This document shows positions 9,031-17,224 of a DNA stretch of 50,209 bases, piece after piece (within the stretch, counting starts at the first letter, position 1; each line of letters begins with the position of its first letter). This DNA comes from Endozoicomonas acroporae (GTDB lineage: Bacteria > Pseudomonadota > Gammaproteobacteria > Pseudomonadales > Endozoicomonadaceae). Position numbers and translations under genes: made by a program. The DNA lies in contig NZ_PJPV01000020.1 in the NCBI RefSeq assembly GCF_002864045.1, positions 1 through 50,209 of the forward strand, written 5' to 3'. The notes under the pieces are model-generated. The model was not told where the DNA came from. It searched no databases and worked only from the letters and a program-made list of their open reading frames with translations.

Positions 9031-9216
9031 TCTATGAAAAGGACTCGGTGGCTGTAGACCATACCGATGGTATCTCACTGGATATGGGGCAGTGGCGGTT
9101 TTAACCTGCGGCTTTCCAATACCGAGCCGGTGATCCGACTGAATGTGGAAAGCCGGGGGGATGTGGCGCTGATGGAAGAAAAAACGTCTGAATTACTGAG
9201 TCTGATTCGCCACTGA
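9031..9216 (+). pseudogene. Phosphomannomutase (ManB/CpsG-like), C-terminal fragment
   Basis: The frame reads [12 protein letters not shown], then after a +1 frameshift in a run of four T at about 9099-9102 continues [18 protein letters not shown] and ends [12 protein letters not shown]. The block W-R-F-N-L-R-x-S-N-T-E-P is the phosphate-binding end of phosphomannomutase/phosphoglucomutase enzymes. Everything upstream is missing at the right end of the ISNCY element. This marks loss of a surface-sugar biosynthesis gene at this locus. Confidence 0.8.
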
Positions 9217-9222
9217 TTTTGA

Positions 9223-9295
9223 TTCACAAAGGGCACCCGGAGCACAGAGAAAACTTTTCTTTCTCTCGTGCTCTTGGTGTCCTTTTTGGTTTGAA
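9223..9295. repeat. Imperfect palindrome of the CACAAAG/CACAGAG family
   Basis: The arms TTCACAAAGGGCACCCGGAG... and the complementary ...CTTGGTGTCCTTTTTGGTTTGAA form a long imperfect hairpin just after the phosphomannomutase remnant. It resembles palindromes at 22482-22557, 25882-25974 and 32143-32208 in this window. Confidence 0.6.
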
Positions 9296-9417
9296 AAGCA
9301 AAGACCAGGGTCTTGATTCTTGACGCCCTCTAATCCTGTTCTGCTTTTATAGCTCCTTGATTATAAGCTGGGGGCATAAAAAGTGAGCAGGTCATTGAGA
9401 ATTGAGTACACGCCACC

Positions 9418-9660
9418 GATGCCATGCTGCTGCAGTTTTCACAAGATCGGGAGCGAGCCTGTGAACGGTTTGTTACTTTTGTGCTGGTAGGGGCAGGTAT
9501 CAATATCTGGGTCAATCTCAGACAGCAGATCTACCTGGGTGATGATCAGTTTGTTTCGGATCAGCAGCAGTATATTGAAAAACTCCGGATGAACGGTCAG
9601 CACAGGAGTCCGTCAGTCAAATCGATGGAGGGTATCGCAAGGAATTATAAACATTCTTGA
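9418..9660 (+). pseudogene. REP-associated/IS200-like (Y1) transposase, C-terminal fragment
   Basis: It reads L-L-Q-F-S-Q-D-R-E-R-A-C-E-R-F-V-T-F-V, then L-R-Q-Q-I-Y-L-G-D-D-Q-F-V. The 'QIYLG.(D/E).FV' block is typical of the tail of REP-associated tyrosine transposases. The catalytic HUH part is absent and there is no proper start, so this is a remnant. Confidence 0.6.
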
Positions 9661-9817
9661 GCGATCAGGAACCTTCGTCCGGTAGGGCGAGGATGTCACA
9701 AAGAGTATTTAAGTAGTAACGCTTCAATTTAAGTGAATTTTTTATATCGGAACTACAGTGACATTCAGTTGTCCAAAGATTACCAGTTCTGTATTTCCCT
9801 GCATGGATGGTAAAAAA

Positions 9818-10075
9818 ATGAAAACATCTATAGGTCTCCTTACAAATGAGGAGCAATGGTTTAGAACTCTTGATAAGAGGGTTGTATTCATAGTACCTGG
9901 TATAATGTCACTGCCTGGTGCAGGTATAACCGTATATCTATCCCCTGATTGTGATACTTCATATATTACAAAAGGTTTTTTTGATGGCGCAAAGGACGGC
10001 TTGATTTGTTACTCGGCCTCATCTTGCATCATGAATAAAATAACCACGGTAGCAATCGAAACAATTTTCAAATAA
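9818..10075 (+). CDS. Hypothetical protein, ~86 aa
   Basis: A short AT-rich gene of unknown family. The ATG at 9818 is preferred to 9758 because GGATGG sits about 8 nt before it. The protein contains R-V-V-F-I-V-P-G-I-M-S-L-P-G-A-G-I and two Cys near the end (C-Y-S-A-S-S-C). It converges with the next small gene. I do not recognise it. Low GC compared with the housekeeping genes suggests acquired DNA. Confidence 0.4.
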   Translation: MKTSIGLLTNEEQWFRTLDKRVVFIVPGIMSLPGAGITVYLSPDCDTSYITKGFFDGAKDGLICYSASSCIMNKITTVAIETIFK

Positions 10076-10083
10076 GTACATCG

Positions 10084-10365
10084 TTAAACATAATTTTTTA
10101 TTATGGAAAGTGTAACGCTATTCCTTTCTCCAACAGGTGTTCCAGTGAACTTTAAATAATGTAAAGAAAATTCAGAATTATCTCCAAACTCAGTAATCAA
10201 ATGACCACCAGGAAAAGAGCACTTAGACCAAATTGATTGCCTGGAACCATCAAACCCTGAACTAACCTCTTTATACTTTAAAATATATTTTTCTCCCCTA
10301 TCATCTGAAACTATGTACTGTTCTTTAGCTGGGGTTAAGATTGTAGATAAACAAGAATCATACAT
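10084..10365 (-). CDS. Hypothetical protein, 93 aa
   Basis: Small unknown protein with a good ribosome site (GGAGAG about 6 nt before the ATG). It is rich in beta-type residues (Q-Y-I-V-S-D-D-R-G-E-K-Y-I-L-K-Y) and has no signal peptide or membrane helix. It lies downstream of the serpin gene on the same strand, 62 bp away, so it could be part of the same transcript. No function can be assigned. Confidence 0.5.
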   Translation of the reverse strand: MYDSCLSTILTPAKEQYIVSDDRGEKYILKYKEVSSGFDGSRQSIWSKCSFPGGHLITEFGDNSEFSLHYLKFTGTPVGERNSVTLSIIKNYV

Positions 10366-10427
10366 TGAATCTCTCCACTAACTCATATAAGTGATCGACC
10401 GGTATAGGCAACATCCGTGTCATAAGA

Positions 10428-12344
10428 CTATTCAGTTATTGCCAAACGGGTTGAACTATTCCGGTTTTTTGGGTAGTCAGGGAATAGCTTATTTACCAGG
10501 ATGTCTCTTGACTTAAACATTACGTCTACATAGATTCTGGGTTTGTAACCAGAATTGGAAAAGTCATGAACACCTCCACAATATTGATGTTCTTTTCCAA
10601 TAAATTCAATTAATTTTTCTTTAATTTTTTCTGCTTCTTCCAGGTTGTTAACCATAATATCGATACCGACATCACCCCATATGACTTCTTTGATAGGAAT
10701 ATCGTTGAGTTTTTCTTGTAAGGCCATTAGTAATTGACTCTCTTTTTCTTCTTTTCTCAGCTTGTCAAAAGACTGTGACTGCTCAACATTTGGTGGTAAA
10801 ACGTCATTTCCTGGAAGCTCTTTATTGGTTTTAATAGGCTGTGGAGATGTCTCCGTCATATTTCCAACCAAGTTTGGGGCAGTTACAAAAGACTGCGTGG
10901 ATGGGGAAGAATTTTTTTTAACTGGGTTTTTATTTTTCGCCACTGCCAGTTCTTTAAAATGTGTCATCAACTGTGGTTTCAATGTTTCAAATCCTTTGAA
11001 GCACATACCATGAAATTCATCTCCACACCTAATGCAGTAATCGGTAAATTTCTTTCTTTTCTTTTTATGAGAAAAGCTGTTCGAGCTAGCACCATCAGAA
11101 ATTTCTGCTTCGCCGGAAGCAACCAGAAAATCACCATTTTTAACCGCTGCTCCAAGCACACGATTGCCTTGATTATCGACAATAAAAACCAGCCCGGGGC
11201 TATCAAAATCAAATTCAATAATATCGCTCTCGGAGCCTACGGACCTGGTGGTTATTGCTGTTGTAGTAGCAACTGAAACACGGGCACCTTCCACATCTAT
11301 TTTGGCCACAATTGTTTGTTTTGTACTGAGAGAGTCAGGTGTCGGTCCGCCTAATTTCTTTAATTTGTCCGGAGTTATTTTTATACCCCGGAAAGAACCA
11401 ATCTGATCCAACAGATCGCTGTTCGTACTGTTTATTTTCATTACGGGGAGCGTCAGTTTAACTTCTCTGGGTGTGCGGTTAATTGATTTGTCAATCAGAT
11501 GATCAATGGTCTCTTTAGTAATACTGCCAATGGCATCAGGTGAATATTGAAGCGGTGCTACTGCCACCAGGTAAAGCTCATTCTCTCCTTGCTTGAATGG
11601 TTTGGCAATGGCTTCAAATTTTCGGCTACGCTCAGCAAAGTAACCTATCCGATCCTTTATACTCATCATTTTGACGTTAATTGTGGACCCGTCTGCACAC
11701 CTGAATGGACGAGACTTAGTGTTACTTGCATTAAACGCATGAGCCCATTTTGCCTTGAGTAACACGATATTGATTATGGTGGTGTCAATCGAATCCCGAA
11801 GGGGATGATTTGCCAGCAATCCAGGAATTTCACCCCCGGTAACTTGTTCGACGTATTGATCCGTCACATCAGCTATGTTTTTATTTCCATCAGAGGTTAG
11901 CAGCTCTGCATTATAGTGCTCAGTGAGGTTGTCTACAAAACCCTTTTCGTGGCCCGGATTATATGCGGATGCCAGGAAGTTTAATATAGAAAGCATCTGG
12001 TCATTTCCGAAAGGATGCTTTCTGCTGAAACGCCCCAGTTCATTATGGATCGCCGAATCAAGCTGTGGTGTTAGTTCTCCTTGAGGTATGCCGAGGATCA
12101 TTTCCTTATCGTTGTTATCCATGGTTGCCAGTAACATACCCAGTGACGCGGCCAGGCTTGAATCGGACAAAGCAGTGCTGGACTGACCTGCAGGTTTTAA
12201 AATTTCAAACGCCAGATCACGAATACATGCGGTAACTATCTTTTTAGCTCGATCCTGGTATTCTTGCTGGTTGCAGGTTGTTGTTTCAATCGATGCACGT
12301 GTAGGAACAGTTGGTATTGTGGGTAAGCCGACTGAGTTGAACAT
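10428..12344 (-). CDS. Serpin-family protease inhibitor with C-terminal extension
   Basis: 638 residues. Residues about 30-408 are a serpin: I-V-L-L-K-A-K-W-A-H-A-F matches the conserved 'hNaiyFKg.W...F' strand, and D-S-P-G-L-V-F-I-V-D-N-Q-G-N-R-V-L-G matches the 'hPFlF.I......iLF.G' end. The reactive-centre loop reads E352-G-A-R-V-S-V-A-T-T-T-A-I-T-T-R-S-V. Counting G353 as P15 puts R367-S368 at P1-P1', an Arg-Ser bait that would suit trypsin-like proteases. The hinge is less Ala-rich than in strongly inhibitory serpins, so inhibition is not certain. Residues 420-638 are extra: K-K-K-R-K-K (about 427-432), a C-I-R-C ... C pattern (437-448), then a Lys/Glu-rich helical part and a mixed domain. 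AGGAG lies 7 nt before the ATG. No signal peptide is evident. A function against host or competitor proteases is inferred. Confidence 0.85.
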   Translation of the reverse strand: MFNSVGLPTIPTVPTRASIETTTCNQQEYQDRAKKIVTACIRDLAFEILKPAGQSSTALSDSSLAASLGMLLATMDNNDKEMILGIPQGELTPQLDSAIHNELGRFSRKHPFGNDQMLSILNFLASAYNPGHEKGFVDNLTEHYNAELLTSDGNKNIADVTDQYVEQVTGGEIPGLLANHPLRDSIDTTIINIVLLKAKWAHAFNASNTKSRPFRCADGSTINVKMMSIKDRIGYFAERSRKFEAIAKPFKQGENELYLVAVAPLQYSPDAIGSITKETIDHLIDKSINRTPREVKLTLPVMKINSTNSDLLDQIGSFRGIKITPDKLKKLGGPTPDSLSTKQTIVAKIDVEGARVSVATTTAITTRSVGSESDIIEFDFDSPGLVFIVDNQGNRVLGAAVKNGDFLVASGEAEISDGASSNSFSHKKKRKKFTDYCIRCGDEFHGMCFKGFETLKPQLMTHFKELAVAKNKNPVKKNSSPSTQSFVTAPNLVGNMTETSPQPIKTNKELPGNDVLPPNVEQSQSFDKLRKEEKESQLLMALQEKLNDIPIKEVIWGDVGIDIMVNNLEEAEKIKEKLIEFIGKEHQYCGGVHDFSNSGYKPRIYVDVMFKSRDILVNKLFPDYPKNRNSSTRLAITE

Positions 12345-12727
12345 TTTGATTCTCCTGATTCTGTTAATTTTAATAATATCCGCAAGGCAAGTAATTTTTT
12401 ATCCGTTCGCTATTGAGATCTCCTTCCACCACTGAGAAGACTCCATCTTTATTTGCTCCAATGGCGCTAAAATCTACAGCGCTAACAAGACTAGTTTAAT
12501 CACTTTTCCGATGATTGCTCGGCATCCTGATGTTTTTCGTGAGCAGTAAGTCGTCGGTAATTACCAACTATTCGTGCTTTGGTTTTCAGGTCTGCGGCTG
12601 TGATTTTCTTTGCATCTTTGTGGGCTTTTGTCCACTTTCTTATTCTGAAACTGCCAACTGATAACTGCCAACTACTCCCCGATGTGTATTATCCTGTAAG
12701 GATCATAAACAGAACGGGAAGAAGCGA
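12345..12727. other. Intergenic region with a short coding remnant
   Basis: 383 bp between the divergent serpin and Uma2 genes. It presumably holds both promoters. A minus-strand frame at 12500-12648 reads W-T-K-A-H-K-D-A-K-K-I-T-A-A-D-L-K and N-Y-R-R-L-T-A-H-E-K and ends at a stop. It looks like the tail of a lost gene of unknown family. A tandem AACTGCCAACTG repeat lies near 12650-12672. Confidence 0.3.
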
Positions 12728-13300
12728 ATGGCTCAGGCCGAGCAGTTACAATTTATGACACCGGAAGCCTACCTGGCGTTTGAACAGCAGGCAGACCAGC
12801 GGCATGAGTACGTTAACGGGCTGATCATCGCCATGGCCGGTGCCAGCCGCAGGCACAATCTGCTTACCCTGGCGTTTGCCTCCCTGCTGCGTGCTCATCT
12901 GCGGGGCAGTCCCTGCAGAGCTTACTCCAGTGATATGAAAGTGAATGCCAGCTATAAAGGGAATGATGTTTTTTATTATCCGGATGTGATGGTGGCCTGT
13001 AACGATTCTGACCAGAACGCCTATGTTGAAGATCAGCCAACCTTGATTGCCGAAGTGCTATCCCCCACCACCGAGGCGAGAGACCGGATGGAAAAGCTTG
13101 CAGCCTACACCGCCATCAAGGGGTTGAAGGAGTACGTATTGATCCATCAGGATAAGATGGCCGTGGATCTCTACCAGAGTACCGAGAGCGGCTGGGAGAT
13201 CATCCGCCTGAAGCAGGAGACCGATACCTTGCTGCTTCATTCCATCGGGTTTTCAGTTACGCTTCGGGAGCTTTATGAAGATGTGGTGGGGGTTCTTTAA
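12728..13300 (+). CDS. Uma2-family (DUF820) putative endonuclease
   Basis: A 190-residue protein with the PD-(D/E)xK-like layout of Uma2/DUF820. It shows H26-E27-Y-V-N-G, Y-Y-P-D86-V-M-V-A, L-I-A-E109-V-L-S-P-T-T, then M-E-K123-L-A-A-Y. D86, E109 and K123 are the likely active-site set. GGAAGAAG precedes the ATG at a good distance. These proteins are common in genomes rich in mobile elements and their natural substrate is mostly unknown. A stand-alone gene. Confidence 0.85.
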   Translation: MAQAEQLQFMTPEAYLAFEQQADQRHEYVNGLIIAMAGASRRHNLLTLAFASLLRAHLRGSPCRAYSSDMKVNASYKGNDVFYYPDVMVACNDSDQNAYVEDQPTLIAEVLSPTTEARDRMEKLAAYTAIKGLKEYVLIHQDKMAVDLYQSTESGWEIIRLKQETDTLLLHSIGFSVTLRELYEDVVGVL

Positions 13301-13381
13301 GTGATAGTGGGCAGTGGGCAGAAAAAGCTTTTTTGAAAAACTGATAACTATCTACTGCACAGAAGAATATTTACGGATGTA

Positions 13382-13541
13382 AGTAGTTAACCAAATGAAA
13401 TCCTATTTTCTGACTAAGTGGACAGTCACTCTGCGGCGTTACAACTCCGGTAACATAGCTACGGCTATGCTCCCTGCGTTGTGCCTTGCATAGTAACTGC
13501 CCACTTAGCCAGAAATATACGATTCCATTTGGCCAACTACT
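13382..13541. mobile_element. 160-bp MITE, copy 2
   Basis: Same ends, same length and about 97% identity by eye with copy 1 at 8176-8335, flanked by TA at 13380-13381 and 13542-13543. It lies between the Uma2 gene and the VanZ-like gene. A TATAAT sits about 40 bp beyond its right end, so the element may alter transcription of the VanZ-like gene. Confidence 0.85.
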
Positions 13542-13601
13542 TATTAACAATTCCTGATCCTTCATAATTCAGTGTTTTTTTATAATCTTGAAGCCTGTTC
13601 A

Positions 13602-13964
13602 ATGGTTAAAATTCTTGCTGGATTTCAGGTGTTCCCGCCTGCGCTGTATCGCTTTGCTTTTGTCGGAGCGCTGGCTTTTGCATTGTTTATGGCGGTGATT
13701 CCCCACTGTGCCGACCCGACCGCCGCCGTTAATGACAAAGTCAAACACGCCATTGCCTTTATGGTGTTGTTTGCCATGCTGGATCTGGCCTGGCCCACGG
13801 TGGGCATGCCCTGGTGGAAACCCTTGGGATTGATGGCCTTTGGGGTGTTGATTGAGGTCTGCCAGAAGATGACCGGTTACCGCAGCTTCAGTGTGGGTGA
13901 TATTGTGGCCAATGGTGTGGGGGTGTTGGCATATCTTGGTGTGTACCTCGTGATTTCCCGTTAA
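13602..13964 (+). CDS. VanZ-like membrane protein
   Basis: About 120 residues from the ATG at 13602. I prefer it because TATAAT at 13581-13586 would be a -10 box placing the transcript start downstream of the alternative ATG at 13572. It contains N-D-K-V-K-H-A-I-A-F-M-V-L-F and G-V-L-I-E-V-C-Q-K-M-T-G-Y-R-S-F-S-V-G-D-I-V-A-N-G-V-G, the two signatures of small VanZ-like proteins. Three to four membrane helices are visible. The role in such gammaproteobacterial proteins is not known; they sit in the inner membrane. Confidence 0.8.
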   Translation: MVKILAGFQVFPPALYRFAFVGALAFALFMAVIPHCADPTAAVNDKVKHAIAFMVLFAMLDLAWPTVGMPWWKPLGLMAFGVLIEVCQKMTGYRSFSVGDIVANGVGVLAYLGVYLVISR

Positions 13965-14006
13965 GATTTTTTGTGAACGCTCCTTTACTTCTGTTTCTTA
14001 TAAAGC

Positions 14007-14102
14007 GTCGCCATCGGCACTACCGATGTAGTGCCCGGTGTTTCCGGCGGTACCATTGTGCTTATTACCGGCATCTACGAGTGGGCAGATAAAGACTGCT
14101 GA
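14007..14102 (+). pseudogene. DUF368-family membrane protein, N-terminal remnant
   Basis: The frame reads V-A-I-G-T-T-D-V-V-P-G-V-S-G-G-T-I-V-L-I-T-G-I-Y-E and stops. This is the signature start of DUF368 proteins (putative undecaprenyl-phosphate translocases). The remaining ~250 residues are gone. There is no start codon, so it is only a fossil. The stretch 14103-14241 shows nothing else. Confidence 0.65.
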
Positions 14103-14241
14103 TCCGCTTTTCTTTTAATTTTTCTCAACCATCATCGCTTGCGGTTGCTTTCATTAATTCGTTGCATAAAGACACTCAACAGCAGGTTGTCGATGAAACT
14201 GTTGATTTTATTGCAGCTAAATCATCTCATTGCAGGATTTA

Positions 14242-15036
14242 TTATTTTCCAATATGCGACGCTGCCGTTTTCATGGAGTTGATACCTGCCAGGTTGGATC
14301 GCTTGATTACTCTGCCACTTCTTAGTTTTAGACAGTTTTCCGATTTAATTGAATTGCTATTGATTTTGGTTTGTTTTGCAGCATGCTTACGATTGTTTAA
14401 TGTTACCCTCATTTGTTTTAATCTTGTTTTATTTCTATTCAAGGTTGGTTTCATTTGTTCTAATCTATCTCTATTTTTTGTATAACAGTGTAGTTTAATC
14501 ACACTGAGATTGTGAGCTGCATGGGCAATAGTTGCTGATAATAAACCATGGCTTTTATATATATTGTTATATTTGAAACCCCCTATAGTGGCCATAAATA
14601 TATGGGTAAAAGATGGTTTTGGAGTGCAAAGATGCGCAATTCCAAACAGAAAAGCACTGATGATCTCCGGGATATACCCTGTGCCAAAAGGTAGGTTTAA
14701 TTTTATAAGTCGTGGGCAAATAACCCTGAATAATACCTCTTCAGTGAAGGCTTTTGTGAATATGTCCTTTGTAGACAATTTTTCTAAATAACCTTCTTCA
14801 AAGGAGTTAAAATCTGTTCGTCCTGTTAACTTGCTCTCCACCATTAATACAGGCCTTGCTAATAATAACTCCAGGGGTGTTTGAGCTAGCCCTAAACCCG
14901 TCCCCAAGAAAATTCTTTTAACTTGATCTTGTAATACTTCTACGGATCGACTGCCAGCAAAAGCTTTAACGGATGAATTTACCGCTGGTGCCAATGAAGA
15001 TATAAAAGGCGATAAATTTGACGATATATAGTCCAT
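14242..15036 (-). CDS. CPBP (CAAX-type) intramembrane protease-like protein with basic tail
   Basis: 264 residues. It has the three CPBP motifs: E99-E100-V-L-F-R104, F131-G-I-A-H135 and H172-A-A-H-N176. These are the glutamate/histidine motifs of the Rce1/ABI intramembrane protease family. The hydrophobic core is shorter than usual, and residues about 185-264 form a Lys/Arg/Asn-rich tail without membrane segments, which is unusual for the family. AGGGTGG lies before the ATG. Relatives act in membrane protein processing, bacteriocin immunity or prenyl-protein cleavage. The substrate here is unknown. AT-rich and alone on its strand. Confidence 0.75.
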   Translation of the reverse strand: MDYISSNLSPFISSLAPAVNSSVKAFAGSRSVEVLQDQVKRIFLGTGLGLAQTPLELLLARPVLMVESKLTGRTDFNSFEEGYLEKLSTKDIFTKAFTEEVLFRVICPRLIKLNLPFGTGYIPEIISAFLFGIAHLCTPKPSFTHIFMATIGGFKYNNIYKSHGLLSATIAHAAHNLSVIKLHCYTKNRDRLEQMKPTLNRNKTRLKQMRVTLNNRKHAAKQTKINSNSIKSENCLKLRSGRVIKRSNLAGINSMKTAASHIGK

Positions 15037-15128
15037 AAAAAACCACCCTATGCGTTTAGATCAGGAGGTTAGACCATTAAAAATAGTTTTTCCTCAATTC
15101 GGGTTAAAACTATTGACGGCAGTAGGTA

Positions 15129-15524
15129 TTACCAAACACTTGTCACCAACGGGCTCTCTCTCAAATTACGATCTGCAGTAACAAGTGTTGCACCGAGATG
15201 AATCGCGGTGGCGGCAATCAAACGGTCCGCCGGATCATTATTAATGCTGCTGTCCAGGTTCACGGAGAGTTCTGCAATGATTGGGTTAATAGGGATAGCG
15301 TCGATTGCTCTTGCCTGTAATGCCAATTGGCAAAAACTCTCTGCGCTCAATTCCAATTGCAGCCGTCTACGTTTTATCAGCATGGCTACTTCCCAGAGGG
15401 TGATATCGCAAATCATCAGCTGGCCTTTGCGATCACCCTGTTGGATGATTTGCTTTGCCTGTTTGCTGAGTTTGTCGTGTTGCAGGGCATCCCAGATAAA
15501 GGCACAGGTATCCAATAAAATCAT
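15129..15524 (-). CDS. VapC-type PIN-domain toxin
   Basis: 131 residues. PIN-domain acidic residues are visible: D5 (L-L-D-T-C), E45 (L-W-E-V-A), D100 (N-N-D-P-A-D-R) and D118 (T-A-D). PIN toxins of this type are RNases that cut tRNA or rRNA when released from the antitoxin. It overlaps the upstream antitoxin gene by 4 bases (ATGA), typical of a coupled toxin-antitoxin pair. Confidence 0.9.
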   Translation of the reverse strand: MILLDTCAFIWDALQHDKLSKQAKQIIQQGDRKGQLMICDITLWEVAMLIKRRRLQLELSAESFCQLALQARAIDAIPINPIIAELSVNLDSSINNDPADRLIAATAIHLGATLVTADRNLRESPLVTSVW

Positions 15525-15751
15525 TGCCGGTTTTCCCAGGGTTCATCCAATGGGTCGATAATATCGCTGGCAATGGCATTTTTACCCACTTCCTTCAGGG
15601 TTTTTCTTGAATACTTCTTTAACGCATCGGGGGCGCAAATGGTCGCCAGTGTTTGACCATTAGAGGTCACGATAAAGGGTTGGCCTTGTTGGGCTTTTTT
15701 CAGGTAATCAAGCAGGTTAGCTCTCAGTTCGCTGATATTGACCTGTTCCAC
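15521..15751 (-). CDS. Phd/YefM-type antitoxin
   Basis: 76 residues: M-E-Q-V-N-I-S-E-L-R-A-N-L-L-D-Y-L-K-K-A-Q-Q-G is the usual Phd/YefM start, followed by F-I-V-T-S-N-G-Q-T-L-A-T-I. The N-terminal half should bind operator DNA and the C-terminal half should wrap the PIN toxin. First gene of the pair, likely autoregulated. Confidence 0.9.
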   Translation of the reverse strand: MEQVNISELRANLLDYLKKAQQGQPFIVTSNGQTLATICAPDALKKYSRKTLKEVGKNAIASDIIDPLDEPWENRQ

Positions 15752-15914
15752 TCTTTATTCCTTGTACAAAATCTTTGTACTTCTCAAGCTAGTTCAGCCG
15801 GAGTGCTTCTGCAAGAGGCAGTGGGCAGTAAAGCTTTTTCTGGCAACTGCCAACTTGTAAAATTTGACTTGCGAGTGAATCACATAGGTTAGTATGGAGG
15901 GAATTACAGCGCAT

Positions 15915-15942
15915 AAAAAAGGGCTTACATCACTGTAAACCC
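15915..15942 (-). terminator. Rho-independent terminator after the tRNA cluster
   Basis: On the minus strand GGGTTTACA-GTGA-TGTAAGCCC is followed by TTTTTT. It lies just downstream of tRNA-Thr and would end the Tyr-Gly-Thr transcript. Confidence 0.85.
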
Positions 15943-15952
15943 TTGTTTTATA

Positions 15953-16028
<76 letters not shown>

Positions 16029-16062
16029 ATGAATCTCAAAAAAGAACGAATAAGATGCAATC

Positions 16063-16136
<74 letters not shown>

Positions 16137-16257
16137 ACAAACAAACTTTATTTATGCAGAGGCTTCTATATATCCAACAAAGAATACAAGAGAAGCCAGC
16201 AGTCTCCAAGCATCAAGAATCAGTTTTTCGATTTACTTAACACAAGGAAGTGAAATC

Positions 16258-16341
16258 TGGTGGTGGGGGCTGGATTCGAACCAGCGAAGCTTTCGCGTCA
16301 GATTTACAGTCTGATCCCTTTGGCCACTCGGGAACCCCACC
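16258..16341 (-). tRNA. tyrU: tRNA-Tyr (GTA)
   Basis: 84 nt with encoded CCA and a long variable arm. The acceptor is GGTGGGG/CCCCACC, the anticodon loop CTGTAAA gives GTA, and the T arm has GGTTCGAATCC. First gene of the tRNA transcript. Confidence 0.95.
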
Positions 16342-16353
16342 AGATGCTGCGCT

Positions 16354-16381
16354 ATTTTATTCAGGAAGTTTTCTTTGTCAA
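16354..16381 (-). promoter_or_regulatory. Sigma-70 promoter of the tRNA cluster
   Basis: On the minus strand a perfect TTGACA (16376-16381) and TAAAAT (16354-16359) are 16 bp apart. The sequence after the -10 is GC-rich (AGCGCAGC), as in growth-rate-controlled stable RNA promoters. Confidence 0.8.
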
Positions 16382-16500
16382 CCCGACTTTCTCTCTTCAG
16401 CCACCTTGTTAATCGGTCACCTCCGCTTGTCGTCCGGGCCAGCTGTCTCCCTGAGCAGCGAGGCGTATACTAGAGAAACTCTTGGTCCGTTGCAATGCTT

Positions 16501-17223
16501 TTACATCACTTTTTTCAGCGCATCATTTTTCTTGCAGGCCGTTCTTAAGGTTTTCAATTCAGGAAACTGGTCAGTAGCCTCATCCCAGAAAGACGTACTC
16601 AGCTGTTCTTCTACTGCGGCATCCATCTCAAGCCACCACTGTTCAGGAACTCTGGGCAGGGACTTGATCGCAACCTCATAGCCCGCATCCATTAAGCGAC
16701 GACTTACTGCTTTTGCATATTCACTGCGGGAAAAAAGTCCCAGCGAGATCCCATTGGTCAGTTCGCCCTGGGTAATCACAAAGCTGTCGATTCTCTGGGC
16801 CTGAAGTTCCCTTAACAGCCGTATTGCCGCATCCCTGCTGGCCAGTGGTGGTATATGAACCCAGTAATCCTGCTGCTGACTGCTTTCGTCCGCACGCTCT
16901 TTACTGCTGACACCCACGGCAAACAGGCGCTGCTGCAACTCATCCACCTCGATCACATTGGCCAAAGGCCCGACGATCAGACATTCCTGGACGGTATCAC
17001 CGGAATACAGCGAGGTTTCCAACGCTGGCTGAACTTCAGTCTCATTTCGCAGAGACTGAAGATAATCTTCCGTCTCAGTCAACAGAATCAGCCGCTCACC
17101 TGTGGCTTCGGTATAGGCACTATCACTCTCGGGCAGCCAGTAACCCACCCTGGACTCCTGCCATGAGCCCCAGGCAAAGTAACTGATATTGGCAAACACA
17201 AGAAAAATTACTGTTAAACGCAT
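16501..17223 (-). CDS. SPOR-domain membrane protein
   Basis: 240 residues from the ATG at 17223, chosen because M-R-L-T-V-I-F-L-V-F-A-N-I-S-Y-F-A-W-G forms a clean N-terminal membrane anchor and begins one base after the coaX stop. A low-complexity periplasmic linker follows. The SPOR domain at about 119-190 (D-Y-W-V-H-I-P-P-L-A-S-R-D-A-A ... L-G-L-F-S-R-S-E-Y-A) would bind denuded septal peptidoglycan. The birA-coaX-SPOR order is familiar in gammaproteobacteria and the three genes are tightly coupled here. Confidence 0.85.
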   Translation of the reverse strand: MRLTVIFLVFANISYFAWGSWQESRVGYWLPESDSAYTEATGERLILLTETEDYLQSLRNETEVQPALETSLYSGDTVQECLIVGPLANVIEVDELQQRLFAVGVSSKERADESSQQQDYWVHIPPLASRDAAIRLLRELQAQRIDSFVITQGELTNGISLGLFSRSEYAKAVSRRLMDAGYEVAIKSLPRVPEQWWLEMDAAVEEQLSTSFWDEATDQFPELKTLRTACKKNDALKKVM

Positions 17224-17224
17224 T

